The notes: generated by a model not told the origin, from the letters alone. DNA of 64,000 bases from Marsupella aquatica (GCA_973895155.1 OZ316893.1:15748001-15812000), one strand, 5' to 3'; positions 1 to 11,803 are shown, counted from the stretch's first letter. Numbers and translations: made by a program.

Positions 1-635
1 GGCCGCCTGTCCTTAGGTTCTCTTGTGGATTTTGGTGACACCCCCTGTGTCTTGCGAGCACCATGACCTCCCGGGACTGAGGTATCACCCGCGTCATCCT
101 GGTTCTGCTTGGTCAAATTATCCACGATGATGTCTGGCTTGGCATCATCCTCTGGTACCGCGTTCAACCCTCTCAAGGTTGGGATCAGTTCCTTTTCCGG
201 GTCCTAACCCTCTTCCTTTGTCTCAGCTTTGACAGTGTTGTCGTTGTGTGGTTGCGTCGGAGTTGTCGTCATCCGACCCATCCTCTGAAGGATCAGCCGC
301 CTCCTTCCCTTTAAGTTGACGGTGCTCTGCACTTGACTTGTTTGCCGCAGCGGTTGACGGTTTGGCCGTTGCGTCTTCTTTGTCTTGCTTATAACGTTCG
401 TCGAGGGAAGTTGACCCATCCTCCTTCTGTTCATCGTGAACTTGGGCTCTCCCCTTGGTGGGGGGAGCTTGCTTGCCACTCTTTGCACGAGTGTTTCTTG
501 CCATGTCCCCAGCGACCGAATCTACTCGCAGTCAACCCGCCGGGCACGTTGAAGCACTAAGTCCCCGCAAAAATCTGTTAAGATTTTTGGATTCCGACTT
601 AGCACAACCCCGGCCCGCTGTCTATGCCAACAATC
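1..635 (-). pseudogene. Chromovirus gag, 5' portion, running off the left edge
   Basis: Start of the gag gene of a Ty3/gypsy chromovirus read on the minus strand. The ATG is at 504 and the first reading frame runs to 223, where it is lost; a second frame continues to 204 with an acidic stretch, so there is at least one frameshift. The N-terminal sequence (MARNTRAKSGKQAPP, then a Lys/Asp/Glu-rich low-complexity region) matches the gag start of the plus-strand copy at 57,166 almost residue for residue, which identifies the family. Bases 505-635 are the leader between primer binding site and gag. The rest of gag and pol lie outside the window. A broken copy. Confidence 0.75.
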
Positions 636-649
636 GCTCTGATATGACA
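636..649 (-). other. Degenerate primer binding site (initiator Met tRNA type)
   Basis: Directly inside the LTR, the minus strand reads TGTCATATCAGAGC. The same position in the 55.5-kb copy reads TGTGGTATCAGAGC, and TGGTATCAGAGC is the standard initiator-tRNA-Met primer site of plant Ty3/gypsy elements. Here two bases have decayed. Confidence 0.6.
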
Positions 650-2137
650 AGTGGTGGACCTAGCCACCCAGCGCCCTCACCAATCCCAGCACTTGCGCCT
701 AAGTGCCCTTGGTGCCCAAATGCCTCCACGGAATATCTCGAGCAAGCATCCAAGTGCCCCTAGCACCACCAGCGGCCACTCCCATATGAAACCGCACTTG
801 CTTACCTACACGACCACTACTCAACGGTCCTGATTGTCTGCACAAACAACCAAGCACCTCGGTAAGTAACCCCTCTGGATCTAGAACTTGCCAAGTCTAG
901 CATCCTAACTCAAGCTCAACAGACGTTGGTAAATAGGTCAGCGATAGGTCCTCCCGATGCCATAAGCCGGAACCAGAACCCACGCCCACTATCCGTCCAG
1001 GACAGCTCCTTCCTTGGGCGCGGCCCGGGTTCCCCCTTGTACCTATCCATCACCAACTGACCGCCCTGACCTCAGGACATGCTCATGGCCCAATTAGCGT
1101 AGCTTGTCCTAAAGCTTGTCCCGAGCTTGTCTCAACACGCCGGGACCAGAATGGCCCCGACTCTAACAACCGCTCCCGGTTTGCCCCACTGATGGTCTAG
1201 GACCGAGCGCCCTTGAGACTCAGCCTCCATACCTACTTGGCCTTGCCTCCCTAACGCAAGCTCCCTTGGGAGGCTGAACACGGCTTGGCTGCTGTTCGGC
1301 AGGATTTGGCAAGCGGGCGAGCTAACACCCGCAAACCATGAGCACCCATGGCACCCCCAGACCCATCTGAGCTCGAGAGGGCATAGTCCTCTTCAAGATT
1401 TTTCCAACGAACCCAAGAAGTCCTCCAACGGACTTCCCGTTGGGAAGATATCGCCATTTCCGTTTGGCGGTTTCCCTTAGTGTCGCGACCACCGCGGCTC
1501 ACGACTTTGGCCCGCCCTTAGCCCCCAGGGAGACACCACTCCCCTCATATATGCTTCTGGGGACCTGCCACCCCCGGACCAGCTTTGGTCCCTAAACATT
1601 TGGCCCCCAACCCGGATCCCATCGCGCATAATGGCCACCAACTGGCAACGCCCATAACTTTCTTGATAGGCATCCGCAAGCGGAGTGCCTTAGCCCGTTG
1701 TGACCGGGCTGACCCAATGCTCATGCCTAGGCCCTCAGGTCTGATCGCCGCTCGGGACCCCCAACCGGCCCAACCCGGATCGGGCCACAACTCGCGCCCC
1801 AAGCGTCCATTGCCAATGACATCAACTCCATTGGCCTTGGGCCCAAGAGGAGCTCACTCACAAGCCCTCAGAACTCAAAGCCCATCCGATGGTCCGTACG
1901 GCCACCCTTGAGCCCGGCCCATTTCCCCTTGACCCAACCAGCCATAGGCTAGTCCAAGTCCTTAGTGTGTGTCCCTAGCTTGGCCCCTTGCCTCGCTAGT
2001 GTCACGTCTCATTGCCCACAAGTCTCCCCATGCTAAGTCCTCCCCGGATGGCCTATCCGGGCCTGGACCATAAGGGAGCTCGGCGTTGGAGTCAGCGACG
2101 TCGGAGCTAAGTGTTAAGGTAGTCGAGTTCCGCGACT
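650..2137 (-). repeat. 5' LTR of the left chromovirus copy
   Basis: About 1.49 kb, homologous along its length to the 1,478-bp LTR at 55,544-57,021. Read on the minus strand it begins AGTCGCGGAACTCGACTACC and ends GGTCCACCACT next to the primer site. The termini AGT...ACT are unusual, because most plant LTRs run TG...CA. Its outer end sits inside the Mutator-like gene fragment to the right, so it inserted into that gene. Confidence 0.8.
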
Positions 2138-3461
2138 GCTGCCAAGGAGATGACCAACATAGAATGAAAGGCTGATTTTTACATGTTATTTGATATAAGA
2201 GGACTTGGTCTGCATTTTCAAGCACCCACAATTTGGTACCTTGTGCTTCATCACAACAATAGTCCGGTTGTCGCCTTCGCATTGAATCCCTCACAGTCTG
2301 CACATCTGGGGGAGTAAGCTGCATGTCCCTAGACATGATCACATTGGCATCCTCATATGGGTGGTCTTTACGCCATCTTGTCAAAATCTCTTCAAGTGGG
2401 CATCAACAATCGTTCAAGCTGTCAACCCTGCCCTTAGATATCGTTCAATTTTGGTGCGTAGCTTCAGGGAAATCCTGGGGGCAATGTGTGCATTAGCTTC
2501 AAAGGCACTCGAATCGTGGAGGCCGTGACAAAGTTGATTCTGCCTGTCCAAATGATCGTTGCAGATCCATTTTATGAGTACAGCCCCTAGCCGGTCCTCA
2601 TATTTTGTGGAAGTAAATGAACATCTGCAACCGCAACGTACAGACATTTCTACAGGGAAAGCATGGTGGTGCACACACAAAATTCAGATTGGAGAACATG
2701 CTAAAGAAGCCAAGCATGAACCGAGGCATTGAACTACAAAAATTCACTCAAAAGAGGTACAGTGAAATGCAAAACTGACTGTCACCTGTTATGGTTTTTC
2801 TCTTCAAAAAGATACCTACATCTTTAGATTTCAGATTCTCAGGCACTCTGTTGGATTTCCACCCTTTGTAATCTTTTGGGCCGAAGCAACTACAGTATAA
2901 GGTTGTGGTCTTTACCAGCGGACCAGTCTTGTGGATTCGATTTTGTACTATGTGTCGAGTGGTGAACTCAATATGGAAATTCTCGCGCATATTCTTTCCC
3001 ATATGAAATCCTGTAGCCTACCCTCTGGAATCCAAGCATAATCCTTTTTTGATCCAAACCACTCCAAAGCCGTGTATTCAAATTCTCCAGGAGGAGGTAT
3101 CTGAACTTTGTTGCATCTAGAATAGTCACTATGGCTTCTACGTATCGATGTAGTTTGCAGTGGCCTGTCCTCATTCTCAAGCACTCGATCATCATCAAAG
3201 AGTCAGGTCAAGCACATGGCGCTGAATGCCATCCAATGCATGTGCTCCATCCTCTGTCGCTGGAGTCGCCAACAATTCACGTGGTTCAGTTATTGCTTCA
3301 TCCAGAGCGTCCACTCGCGGAAATATTGATCCATCCTTGAATGTGGGAAAGGTCTGTTGCAAAAAAGCGTTGGACATGGGCACAGGCCGAGTGTGGGGAG
3401 AATTCGCAGCATTGCAGGCGGATTCCAAGTGTGCAAGTTCAGACACACATTTCGTAGACAT
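2138..3461 (-). pseudogene. Mutator-like (MULE/FAR1-type) transposase fragment, interrupted by an LTR
   Basis: Minus-strand coding pieces in different frames: 3,461-3,195; 3,184-2,748 in two overlapping frames; 2,680-2,414; and 2,384 to about 2,138. They read as one protein with frameshifts or introns. Visible segments are a Cys-rich stretch (CGCRCSF), a basic helix-like part with the heptad-rich RISLKLRTKIERYL, TRWRKDHPYEDANVIMSRD, a PPDVQTVRDSMRRR segment, and WVLENADQVLLYQ leading to FILCWSSPWQ. The last resembles the stretch before the first catalytic Asp in MULE transposases. The frame then runs straight into LTR sequence at 2,137, so the catalytic core is missing. Family assignment is from memory of motif patterns; a host FAR1-like gene is an alternative. 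Confidence 0.45.
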
Positions 3462-4066
3462 GACACCAAGATTACACCAAAGATTAGGACTGCCTTACAG
3501 CACGCGAATTGTGGCACACATGAATGACGAACTCCTAAATGACAACATTCCATTCCATTCGTCATTCACACAGTGTGCCAGGGAATGGAATGAACAGGAC
3601 TAACATTCCCTTAATGGAATTTCTGCAGAACTCACGCGTTTATCTGTGCCAATTCCATCCTGCTCAAAAAGGTATTTACATTTGAATCCGTATATACACA
3701 GCAATGTCATGTCTCCATAAGTAAAGTAGCATTGTATTTGTATACAAACTCACCGGGGGACGGGGTCCAAGGTAGCGGCCCGACAATGGCCGGCTCGGCG
3801 GCTTGGCCGGTGAGGCAATAGTGGGCCCGGGTCCGGTGGCAGGGAAATAGAATAGGGGCAGCCCGGTGGTGCCAAACGGGACTCCCTCCCCAAACCCACG
3901 CAGCACAAAGGTCACGCTGCCCAAATCCCTTGGCAGACGGTCACCGATGACTGCGATCCTGTAAACGTGCTGCCTTACTGTAAGCCCTCCAGATCGATGC
4001 ATTAATAACATATGCCATGAATAACATACAGGAGACTGGTCTTCCCTCCTCTCGGTCAGCCCAAGT
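3462..4066. other. Mostly non-coding; GC-rich island with a short minus-strand ORF (3,676-4,011)
   Basis: Bases 3,755-3,985 are clearly GC-richer than the surroundings and carry a 111-residue minus-strand ORF ending at 3,676. Its Gly/Pro-rich centre (RIAVIGDRLPRDLGS... FGEGVPFGTTGLPL) could be an exon of a gene, but I recognise no domain and no second exon. The flanking AT-rich sequence shows nothing else. Confidence 0.2.
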
Positions 4067-4216
4067 TTAGAGGAATGATATTGAATAAATATGTGACAAG
4101 CGCACTAACTCTCAACTTAGAGGAATGATATTGAATAAATATGTGACAAGCGCACTAACTCTCAACTTAGAGGAATGATATTGAATAAATATGTGACAAG
4201 CGCACTAACTGTCAAC
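4067..4216. repeat. Three tandem copies of a 50-bp unit
   Basis: Unit beginning TTAGAGGAATGATATTGAAT and ending AACTCTCAAC, at 4,067, 4,117 and 4,167. The copies are identical except for one base (CTCAAC to GTCAAC) at the end of the third. There are no spacers, so this is a minisatellite and not a CRISPR array. Near-identity implies recent duplication. Confidence 0.95.
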
Positions 4217-4934
4217 AGAGTAACGACCTCAGAAAGACAGTTACGGAACCACAAATTAGGCCGACAGCCCGCTAAGAGAGAGGTACTTTACTACTTTGCT
4301 GTTAGGCCTGAGGAGTACTCCACTATCCCCAGATTATTAGAGTCCTATTCCTCCCAATACTTTTGTTTGTTTGTTAGATATAAACTGAATTATGTTATCC
4401 GCAAGCTTGTATTAGTTTTGCCCAAGCCACCAAAGGCTTTCTCACTCGAACCTTAAAATTGTAACCCAAAAGAAATTTGCTTTTTCACTTCAAATAAAGA
4501 AATCATCGAGCTCAAGATATCAAGATATGTGAAGGTGAATAATTGCACGGAAGTGGATGTCAATAGTTGTGTTATGATTACCTAGGCGAGCACGGTCCTG
4601 CAGCAGACCACGTGCAACAGCTGTGCTGATTGGGCCAGAGTTTCATTAAAGCACAATGATGAGGATGGGAATCATGTGACATTTCTGTACTTTGCCTGAA
4701 CATTGGTGAGCGAGTAGAACGAACGGATGAACATCATTCTGTGATGCGATGAGAATAGAAAAGTTGGGAATGCGATGAGGTGCGATACCGTAAACCTTTA
4801 CGAGAACATGCATAGAGCATTGCACGGAGGCAATTTCTCCAGTATCGACTGCAAGAGTAGCTGTGTCAGGCCCACACGGCCCACTTGCCTTTTCTAGCCA
4901 TGCATGCATGCAGTCTAATAAGACTACGTTTACG

Positions 4935-5252
4935 GTTTCAATCTAGATAGCTTTATTGTCCAACTACAAACCACCGGGACTCCAACAAATGAGTGTCTTG
5001 GTTTGTGTTTTGACAATAAAGCTATCTAGATTGAAACATCATATCTTCCACTGTAAACAATCACTAGCAATATAAAATGGGGAAATGTTCAAGATTTTTC
5101 CTTTTTTCCCTTTCTTTTTATTTTTCTCTTCTCCCTTTCCATATTGCTTCACAAATTCAGGAAAAGATATTATTTATGGTGTAACCAGGTTCTTGTCATT
5201 GCTACTGGTGATTTAAATCTAGTTAGCTTTATTCTCAAAACACAAAACAAAT
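4935..5252. repeat. Fold-back/MITE-like element with inverted repeats
   Basis: A perfect 26-bp inverted repeat pairs 4,935-4,960 (GTTTCAATCTAGATAGCTTT...) with 5,012-5,037. A third, diverged copy in the first orientation follows near 5,211-5,245 (AATCTAGTTAGCTTTATT). TTGGTTTGTGTTTTGACAAT near 4,998 pairs with ATTCTCAAAACACAAAACAA near 5,230. The simplest reading is a roughly 255-bp TIR element (about 4,998-5,252) beside one extra TIR copy. No clear TSD was found and there is no coding capacity. Confidence 0.6.
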
Positions 5253-7035
5253 ACACTCGTATGTTAGCGCCCCATAATTAGAAATCAAAATGTGACAATA
5301 TATAGGATTTACAATAATAACCATTCAGCTATTTCAATATAGTAATAGTTAACTTATCATGGTATGTAATGACATGTATACAATATAGTGTTACATGTTG
5401 ATGTGCAATTATAGGGAGGCCATTTGTTGGTGTGGGTTTGTGTACCAAAATACCCTGTCTTAGAAGTTTTGCAAGAATGAGCAAACGGGCAATAGTACTT
5501 TTCCCATACCCAATCCAGTATATCACTTTCAACCTAAAATGGGCTTCCAGGCCTATTAATTGGTGAAATAATGCAATCAATGCATTCCAAGAGATCATGG
5601 GGACATAAGGTTATACCACCTCTGGAATTGCCACCTGCATTAAATATATCCCAACTTAATGCCCTCCACCATTTCAGGCACAATTTCAGGCTAAATAGAA
5701 ACCAAATACCATAATCGAAAGGGATGACAGCAGTCCCAGCCCGTGTGCTGCCTGATTGACTTTGGTTTGTGTTCTGGCTCCTTCACTTTTTGTCTGCCTC
5801 TTTCACTTTTTGTCGCTCCCATTTTCACCCCCAAGTTAGGTAGGTCAATTAGTCAGTAGACCCCTTGATGATCCAAGGAATGGGTGTCTGATCAAGAACA
5901 AAGAACAAAGAACTTCTTGATCTAAAATTACTCTAGGAATTAAATGATCTAAGCAACATTCTCTACCACGGAAATATGCTTATGTTAGTCCAAGGTCTAG
6001 GTCAATGTCTTGGGTTTGCCACCAGGATCATGATTTGGATGGCTTATTGGAATCAACACTTCAGCAGGTGTAGAGGTAGTCTGATTTGTTATTGTCGACG
6101 TTGGAATGGTTCCTTGTGAAGCTCTATAACCATTTCATTACTTTAATTGAAAGTTTCAAGGGAACGACATGTGCACTTTTTACCCGGTTCAATTTGCAAA
6201 ACACGACCAAATCTATCCTGGGCTCAGAGGTTGGGTATTGAATGCCATGTCCTGAGGTGTGTCCACAACCTTCATGTCCACCCCTTGGTTACACAAATTC
6301 AACGATTGCCCATGACCAGAGGACACAGAACCACAGATTTCAAAGAAGCTTTATAATACTCTGGGGGATTGAATTACCAAAACAAGAACTGTCAACAAGG
6401 CTACTTGTTTGCGACCAGCCTGCCATTTTGCTCCCTCAATGTGATCATCCGCTATCATACTGTCCGTTTGTGTGATAAACACTGAATTGATCTCGAGGAA
6501 GGCTGTTTGTCACAATTCCAGCATTAATTCATCAAATCAGCCTTTGATTACTGCCACTTCTGTTATTGCTGCCAGACTAGCCATAGATCGAGAAAAGCTG
6601 GAGAGACATACCAGTTCATTCAATCATCTTCAAAATTGAAAACACCACCACCTGCAAGGGCCCTTCCCCTCTCCACGGTTGACAGTGTGCTTCTCTGGCT
6701 AAACCCCTATCTCAGCAATACCCTCCACATTTACTGCTCCACAGCCTCTGCATTTCAGGAGTCTCAAAAGAGTTTCCCTGACAATTAAGAACACAATGCC
6801 GCAATGCTCTCCCTCTCTTCAGCTCCTTCTCTCTGAAAATACGACCACTCCGCAACCTCCCTTCCTTCCGTTCACAAAGATCGAGCAATAGATAACTCAA
6901 AATGACAATGTAGCTGACGTCGTCCGTTAGTTTTGTCTCTCTTCTCACCCGGGAGGAAATGCCGGCCATACTGCAATACCACGTCCCGGCCTGAGAAAGC
7001 TTCTTGGACGATTGAATCACATGTTAAAATCGTGA
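5253..7035. other. No recognisable gene
   Basis: AT-rich sequence with only short chance ORFs and no domain, RNA gene or clear repeat that I can support. Confidence 0.5.
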
Positions 7036-7043
7036 TGTTCACC

Positions 7044-7241
7044 CCCTGGGCCCTCAGTCTTAACTAATACGTGGAGGACGTGCGAATGAAGGGTAGTTTT
7101 TATTCATTTTGAACTAATAATAATAATTATTATTGCTAATAAGGGAACTTTTAATGGTAAAATGGAAATAACAAGGGGTAAACACAAAAATGGCCCGATC
7201 GTAGGGGGTCCACTTCTTTTACATGGAGTGAGGGCCCAGGG
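7044..7241. mobile_element. MITE, CCCTGGGCCCTCA family, copy 1
   Basis: 198 bp with terminal inverted repeats CCCTGGGCCCTCA / TGAGGGCCCAGGG and an AT-rich centre. Flanked by a near-perfect 8-bp target duplication, TGTTCACC (7,036-7,043) and TGCTCACC (7,242-7,249). The 8-bp TSD suggests mobilisation by an hAT-type transposase. Homologous along its length, in reverse orientation, to the copy at 47,324. Confidence 0.85.
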
Positions 7242-7249
7242 TGCTCACC

Positions 7250-10200
7250 GTCAGAGAACTGAACTGCCTCTATACGGTTAGAAGATTAACCGTTCAGAAT
7301 AGACATTTGCAGTAGGGTGTCGGAGAATTGGGAGAGGAGGTGGAAGTGGTCATGAACTCAATAAAATCATTCAAGCGCAAGCAATGTAGTCACTCAAGTG
7401 AGTTTATTACAAAAATTTATTCTCCAACAACAAGTCGAAGGACACGCCTATCAATGTTGGTGAGAATATACACCGGACGAACACATGCGCTGTCTGAAAG
7501 AATCAAAGCAGGGGAAGGAATAAAATTCAACCTTAATTAAGAACATCAAAATTCCGAGTTGGTTACTATTTTGGCAACCGTTTTATTTTATTTTTTGTTT
7601 CAGCAACAGGTCCAAAAATAATATCCTTCAGCATGTACCTAAGATCTTCCACCACTGAATTGAATGTTAGGTAGTTACTTAACTTCCCTTTCTCAAACAC
7701 TGATATATCCATTTAGTAAAATTCAAGAAAAAATGAAAACACAATTTATAAATGATTACTTTTAATATGACAAAAATGCAAATGTTAAAAGAACGGTCAT
7801 GTTTAAGAGAAGATCCATCTCATCCTTTGTATTTTTGTTATTTTTATTATTGCTTTTACTCTTAGTTTTGACAGCATGACGCACTAAATGTTACGGCAAA
7901 ACCAACCCAAACACGACTGGGGGCGGTTAATTTTCTCACAAACATGCCTAGTCCTGTTTGTCTACATCTGCGCTGATGTGGCATGCTCCTGTGCCAGAGA
8001 ATTTGCAAGAGACCCCTCATTGGGGTTCGTAAATATCATTTAGTACAAAATGAGGTCTACAAGATAATCCATAAGCTTAGTTTTTCTGGGTGTTGAGCTC
8101 CTTGGGCGCTACCCTTAGTTGTGCAGAAATGCCTTCACTTTAAAAACGTTATTCCTTTCCTTGAGGAGACAGGTTAGGGCATACACTTTCTAGGAGATTG
8201 TTAGTTTTGATATCCACAAGGTCAACTTTTGTCAAGATCAGATCTTTGATCCCTTGAGGGATGGGAGATACATTTCATTGGCCTAGTCCTACACAACATA
8301 CATTTTTAGCTAGTTCATTTTGGAGAAAAGTTTTGGAAGGGGTTCACAAGAACACCATGTACCCCAGAAGTTTTCAAAAATGGTAAATGTGCATCTAAGA
8401 AGTTAAGGACCTTGGGTACGCTTAGCAATATGAATTAACAAAGGCTACCCCAAAAAATTGTTTTTGAGAAGAATTCAGTATAGACGTTGTAGTGCTCCCT
8501 AAACTATCGTTCACCCTGCAAGCATCTTGGATTCATCTCTTAGCAGTCGCGTGGGGGGATTTACCAACAGGCCAAGATACGTTAATTAATCAAACCTCGC
8601 TAAGTGAAATTGCCTGGTTCACCCAATTGCACTAGTTGAGTATTGCTCATGATCAATTAGTGCAGTGATCAGTCAAAATTGCACGACTTGAGACATAAAC
8701 TTAGTCCCGACAAGGCCAGGTGAAACAGGGGCCAATCTTGTGAGAGTCCACCATAGCCAATCTAGAACTTCTCGAAGCAACAGAGAAAATCAAGATCAGT
8801 GGTTCGTGATTGGAAGTAGAGATGCGTTTGATACCTGATTGCTTCAGCAGACAGTTTCGTGCAAAAATAGAGGCAGACTTTCGTACACAGTTTATGCCCG
8901 AAACGTACGTGGCTGGTGCAAACGAACTCCCAACAATTTATCCAAGTTGAAGTGCTGACTCGCACGAGGATATTTGCATGTGGCTTTGCAGACTTATCAC
9001 TAGATTGACATCTAGTGCTCGCTATTGACTTGCCTAGTGCATGCCAGCCTTACATCTCATGCAAAATTGTTATCTCGGTCTAGTGGGACGTAACCCGGTT
9101 TCGTTCACCATTGTTGTAGACATATGAACTACAGCCTTGAAGGCTCGCAGAGTAAAATAGGTTTCACTGTCGTAAGTTTGCAACCATTCACGACACAGAA
9201 TGATTAGAAGAAGCTGGTGCCAGTTGTAGGGATGCCAAAGGATGGGGTGATTGGGGTCAGTAACTTTACTACCGCCGTAAGCTCCAGAAGTGGGCCATGG
9301 CCGGCAATCCAGTGGCAAACGCAAATAAATGACTGTAGCTGCAAGGTGCCAGTGCCGCTCGAAACTCGAAAGACTGGAAAAGCGGTCTGCTGCAGCTGCC
9401 TGTAGTAAAAAGAGAAATTATGACATGGACGGAGATCTAAAACGACACAGTCACACAGTAGGCACACCTCGCCGCTGCTACCTATTTCGTGGGTTGGTAA
9501 GCGAAGCACACGTGCAGACTCTGCGACCATACGACAGTAGTGGTCATTATTTTAATTTTTGTAAGGCCGGCAATATCAAGCACTTGGCATGCTGGGCGCC
9601 TGGGCCGGCCATCGGCTCTTCTCCTTCTGCAGACAAAACAAAACCAGAAATTTTTTAAGTTTGGAACGACGCACCAAAACAGATTTTCCTGGAGCAAACA
9701 CTAATAAATGAAAAAGCAAAAGGAGGGATTGCCGGATTGTTGAAATGTTAGAAGAACATGTGACAGCAGTAATCACGTTATTAAGATAATGTCGCAAGGA
9801 GTAGACGAAACTGAACGCTAGACATAGGTAACATGGCGGGGACTGAATCTCAACACTGGATATTGTAATCGAGACCGATTTCGGTTCCCAAAAGAGGGAA
9901 TGGAAAAATGGAGAAATCGTGTCGGGCGGACCTACACTATGACCTTCAGTATGGGCAGCTTGGATCGTACTTTAATGCCGGGTTGTGAATCTCGGAAATC
10001 CTACAATCTGGCTCTGATTCGTCATATTGGGGCTCTCAGCAGCAAGCGGGTCTGAGACAATGGTGACACTGCATTTGGATGATTTTGGACGAAGGTTCAT
10101 CATGAATGACTCATTCTTGTTACCATAGAACAAATAAATTTGGTAAAATAACTTTCCCAAGTAAACTCCCAAATGAGTTCTCAAAAGGCAAGTGACAGAA

Positions 10201-10769
10201 ACCTATATTTCCCTAAAAGAACTAAACCCCCGTCTCTTAACCAAACCTAAGACAAATCAATCTGGCCATAGTCTAACCACATTAAAACCAGGACACACCC
10301 CGGCCATGATTGCCATGGTTAAGGTAGCTGCAGCAGTTCACCACTGGTTGTCCTTCTTTTTTGAAGACATCCAGTGACATGTCTTCATTCAAATTTTGTT
10401 GAATACATGCAGCACCATGTCTTTGTTCAAAAAATAGAAAATGATATAGCAAACACAGTTTTGGGCGCATCATTTCTCAATTCCGCAATATTTTGATCCG
10501 TTAGCCGCATCACCTCTTGGTTTCTGAATGGCAGTTGTTCACGAGGTTGCTCATAGGAGATAGTGGAGCTTGAGTAAGCTTCTTTGAATGACTTTGTGAT
10601 GCCTTTGATTGGAACTGATTGTTAGCCCAGAGATGCAGCTGACAATTGTTATGCAGCTAACAATTGTGAGGCCAATCATGTCGTCTGCCCTTACGCCATG
10701 GTCGGGCATTCTCTTACCTTTGTACGCAATACAATGATCGTAAATTATCAGGTTCAAACTGTACCTTGC
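7250..10769. other. No recognisable gene
   Basis: About 3.5 kb of AT-rich sequence. The longest open frames are about 110 codons, overlap on both strands around 9.2-9.7 kb and show no domain. I see no RNA gene, LTR or long repeat here. Confidence 0.5.
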
Positions 10770-11204
10770 AGTTGCAGAACTCGACTACCCTAACACTTAG
10801 CTCTAGCCTCGCTGACTCCGATGCCAAGCTCCTCTATCGTCCACGCCTCCAGATCAGCCATCCGGTGGGGACTAAGTATGGGGAGACTAGTGGGCAACGA
10901 GGCATTGTACTAGCAAGAGCAAGACGCTAAGCTGGTGACGCACCTAAGGATTTAGACTAGCATGGAGCTGGTTGGGTCATGGGAAGGGCCAGGCTTATGG
11001 TGGACTATCCGGACCCCCAAATGGACTTTGAGTTCTGAAGGCTTGAGTGAGAGCTCCTCTTGGGCAGCACGGCCCAGGTGTGGCCATCCATGACCCCAGA
11101 GTGACGACGGGTGTTGAGGGCCTAGGCATGAGCATTGGGTTGACCCATTCACAATGGGCTAAGGCACTCCACTTACAGGTCTCTAGCTAGAAAGTTATGG
11201 GCAT
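10770..11204 (+). repeat. Chromovirus LTR fragment, split by the methyltransferase element
   Basis: Starts AGTTGCAGAACTCGACTACC and follows the first ~430 bp of the chromovirus LTR (compare 55,544), up to ...AGAAAGTTATGGGCAT. There it is cut by the 16.6-kb element. The sequence after that element, GCATAGCAAGTTAGTTGCGTG at 27,772, continues the same LTR, as seen by comparison with 28,270-28,300. This fixes the insertion point of the large element. Confidence 0.75.
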
Positions 11205-11315
11205 TGTCGTGCAAATCCACATCGTCATACAACATACATCGTTGGTCATGCCATACTCACATACATGCATAACATGGACAAGAGCATACACAAATACAAG
11301 ACAGTGTACCGTAAC
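11205..11315 (-). repeat. Outer copy of a 111-bp repeat beside the 3' LTR unit
   Basis: Nearly identical to 11,682-11,792; both are exactly 111 bp, TGTCGTGC...CCGTAAC on the plus strand. The two lie on either side of the 364-bp LTR unit. On the element's strand this copy ends GCACGACA and forms the outer element end, next to GCAT. Confidence 0.85.
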
Positions 11316-11679
11316 TGAAATCCGTGAAAGACATACTGTCATAAAACACGTAAGAACACACACAGTCAAGCCAAATCCACTCTGCAATGGAGAATCTAGG
11401 TTGAAGCTAACGGGACACCATAGCCAAGGAGCTCCACTCACTACCAAGGCTCTCCCAATGCCAAAGGCTCAGCTCAAAGAACTAACCGTCCTTTGAGCCT
11501 CTCCACACTATACCCTCCAACCCTAAGGGTGGGTCCTACTAGAGGAGTCACCCTCAACAGGGCACCCCCTCTAAACCTCTACCATGGAACCAGACTCCTA
11601 ACTAGGCACTACGGCCCATCTAAGGTATGGACTTTGCTAGCACACTACATAGTCTAGCACGCTACGTATGGTCATGACA
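11316..11679 (-). repeat. 3' LTR unit of copy A (364 bp)
   Basis: TGAAATCCGTGAAAGACATA ... GGTCATGACA on the plus strand. Same length and nearly the same sequence as 27,408-27,771, which proves the LTR pair. On the element's strand it starts TGTCATGACC and ends CGGATTTCA. Confidence 0.9.
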
Positions 11680-11681
11680 AC

Positions 11682-11792
11682 TGTCGTGCGAATCCACATC
11701 GTCATACAACATACATTGCTGGTTATGCCATACTCATATACATGCATAACATGGACAAGAGCATACACAAATACAAGACAATGTACCGTAAC
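11682..11792 (-). repeat. Inner copy of the 111-bp repeat, between polypurine tract and LTR unit
   Basis: Second copy of the 111-bp repeat, immediately after the polypurine tract on the element's strand. The 5' LTR at 27.4 kb has no copy on either side. A related duplicated repeat occupies the same place in the plus-strand copy (55,495 and 63,193). Confidence 0.85.
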
Positions 11793-11803
11793 TCGCCCCC
11801 CTA
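11793..11803 (-). other. Polypurine tract (plus-strand primer site)
   Basis: On the element's strand TAGGGGGGCGA lies just before the 3' repeat/LTR block. The plus-strand copy has the identical string at 55,484-55,494. This is the normal place and composition for a Ty3/gypsy polypurine tract. Confidence 0.75.

Noticed and set aside
4067-4216. Regular repeat considered as a CRISPR array
   Set aside because: Units are head-to-tail without spacers and the sequence is eukaryotic.
9204-9797. Cluster of overlapping ~100-codon ORFs on both strands
   Set aside because: No shared domain, no codon pattern and mutual overlap; typical of chance ORFs.
11316-11679. 364-bp unit as an unrelated solo LTR inserted between the two 111-bp repeats
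   Set aside because: Its partner at 27,408-27,771 bounds the element exactly at the GCAT duplication, and no 5-bp TSD directly flanks the 11.3-kb unit.
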